Shown here piece by piece: positions 63,755 through 64,000 of a stretch of DNA of 64,000 nt; within the stretch, counting starts at the first letter, position 1, and every line of letters starts with the position of its first letter. The translations under genes were made by a program, and so were the position numbers. The stretch comes from Flavobacteriales bacterium (lineage in GTDB: Bacteria > Bacteroidota > Bacteroidia > Flavobacteriales > UBA7312). Under the pieces are notes generated by a model. It was not told the origin of the DNA and made no database searches. It was given only the letters and a program-made list of their open reading frames with translations. The stretch spans positions 1 to 64,000 of the forward strand of contig JADHMO010000003.1 of NCBI GenBank assembly GCA_016779995.1, in the 5' to 3' direction.

Positions 63755-64000
63755 ATGAATCTTCTAAGATTTTATTTTAAGTCGTCAATTCTATTTCTAT
63801 TAGGATTGGTGGCTTTTTTACATTCATGTCAAAATAATGCTTTGGATTTAAGGCAGTTAGATTCTCAAGTTTTTGAAACGAATTTTGTGCCCAGTAATCG
63901 ATTTTCTGGAGTTTATTATGACGAACACACAGAACAAGAATACATTTATCTAGGAAATGGTAAGACTGAAAAATCGGTTAGTTTTTTTACTTCAGATGGA
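63755..64000 (+). CDS. Lipoprotein (3' partial)
   Basis: Starts one base after the previous stop and runs open off the window end (82 codons seen). Signal with lipobox: FLLGLVAFLHSC, Cys25. The mature part (LDLRQLDSQVF ... YYDEHTEQEYIYLGNGK) has short strand-turn units reminiscent of the beta-propeller lipoproteins found in Bacteroidota, but too little is visible to assign a family. Confidence 0.7.
   Translation, partial: MNLLRFYFKSSILFLLGLVAFLHSCQNNALDLRQLDSQVFETNFVPSNRFSGVYYDEHTEQEYIYLGNGKTEKSVSFFTSDG

Noticed and set aside
1-64000. tRNA, rRNA, CRISPR, transposase or phage genes
   Set aside because: Looked for by eye in the intergenic regions and products; none seen. A tRNA scan would settle the small ones.

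Overview
The window is chromosomal DNA from an AT-rich marine-type Bacteroidota, most likely Flavobacteriales. The evidence is T9SS C-terminal sorting domains (xPNPxxxxxxI), the T9SS translocon protein SprA, SPOR and Omp28 families, Alternative Complex III joined to a caa3-type oxidase, and repeated TAnnTTTG promoter -7 boxes instead of the E. coli -10. Coding density is high and no gene-free stretch exceeds 300 bases. I saw no rRNA, tRNA, CRISPR array or insertion sequence.

Layout. 1-1337: end of a secreted Ig/FN3 protein with a T9SS tail. 1441-5800: rimP-nusA-infB translation/transcription operon behind a hairpin-containing leader. 5801-6199: convergent SPOR protein. 6394-17202: actABCDEF followed by coxB-coxA, i.e. 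the quinol:cytochrome c reductase and the core of the terminal oxidase. 17290-19233: unknown protein, beta-barrel and a double OmpA-like protein. 19281-21213: ruvB and queG. 21206-30956 (minus strand): a small conserved-looking protein, ubiX, envelope beta-barrels, and five thioredoxin-fold or Omp28 envelope/secreted proteins, two of them T9SS-targeted TlpA-like paralogues. 31175: divergent Cys-containing T9SS protein. 31967-43494: maeB, ruvA, sprA, gcvH, vanZ-like, tonB. 43601: deoC. 44356-54031: a surface-polysaccharide locus (flippase, two sulfotransferases, hexapeptide acyltransferase, polymerase, sugar epimerase, GT2, GT4, Wzi/RemB-like outer membrane protein). 54125-58297: heme O synthase, two cox subunit III genes, subunit IV, SCO, DUF420 and a small membrane protein, which complete the oxidase begun at 14-17 kb. 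58326-61644: TolC, periplasmic adaptor, tsaB. 61734-64000: a small HTH regulator followed by a cassette of unrecognised envelope genes.

How the parts work together. Electrons pass from quinol through ACIII (ActA-F, hemes in ActA and ActE) to CoxB/CoxA. CyoE supplies heme O (heme A precursor) and SCO the CuA copper. SprA exports the T9SS-tailed proteins encoded at 1, 26.6, 28.3, 29.9 and 31.2 kb. The polysaccharide locus probably builds a sulfated surface glycan.

The best candidate for something undescribed is the 61.7-64 kb cassette. It has a stand-alone HTH protein, a perfect inverted repeat at the next promoter, a lipoprotein ending in a twin CX3C hydrophobic hairpin, a short membrane protein with an in-frame amber codon, a frameshifted membrane-anchored thioredoxin-like protein, a small exported protein, and a lipoprotein running off the end. 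Its function is unknown and two of its genes look broken.
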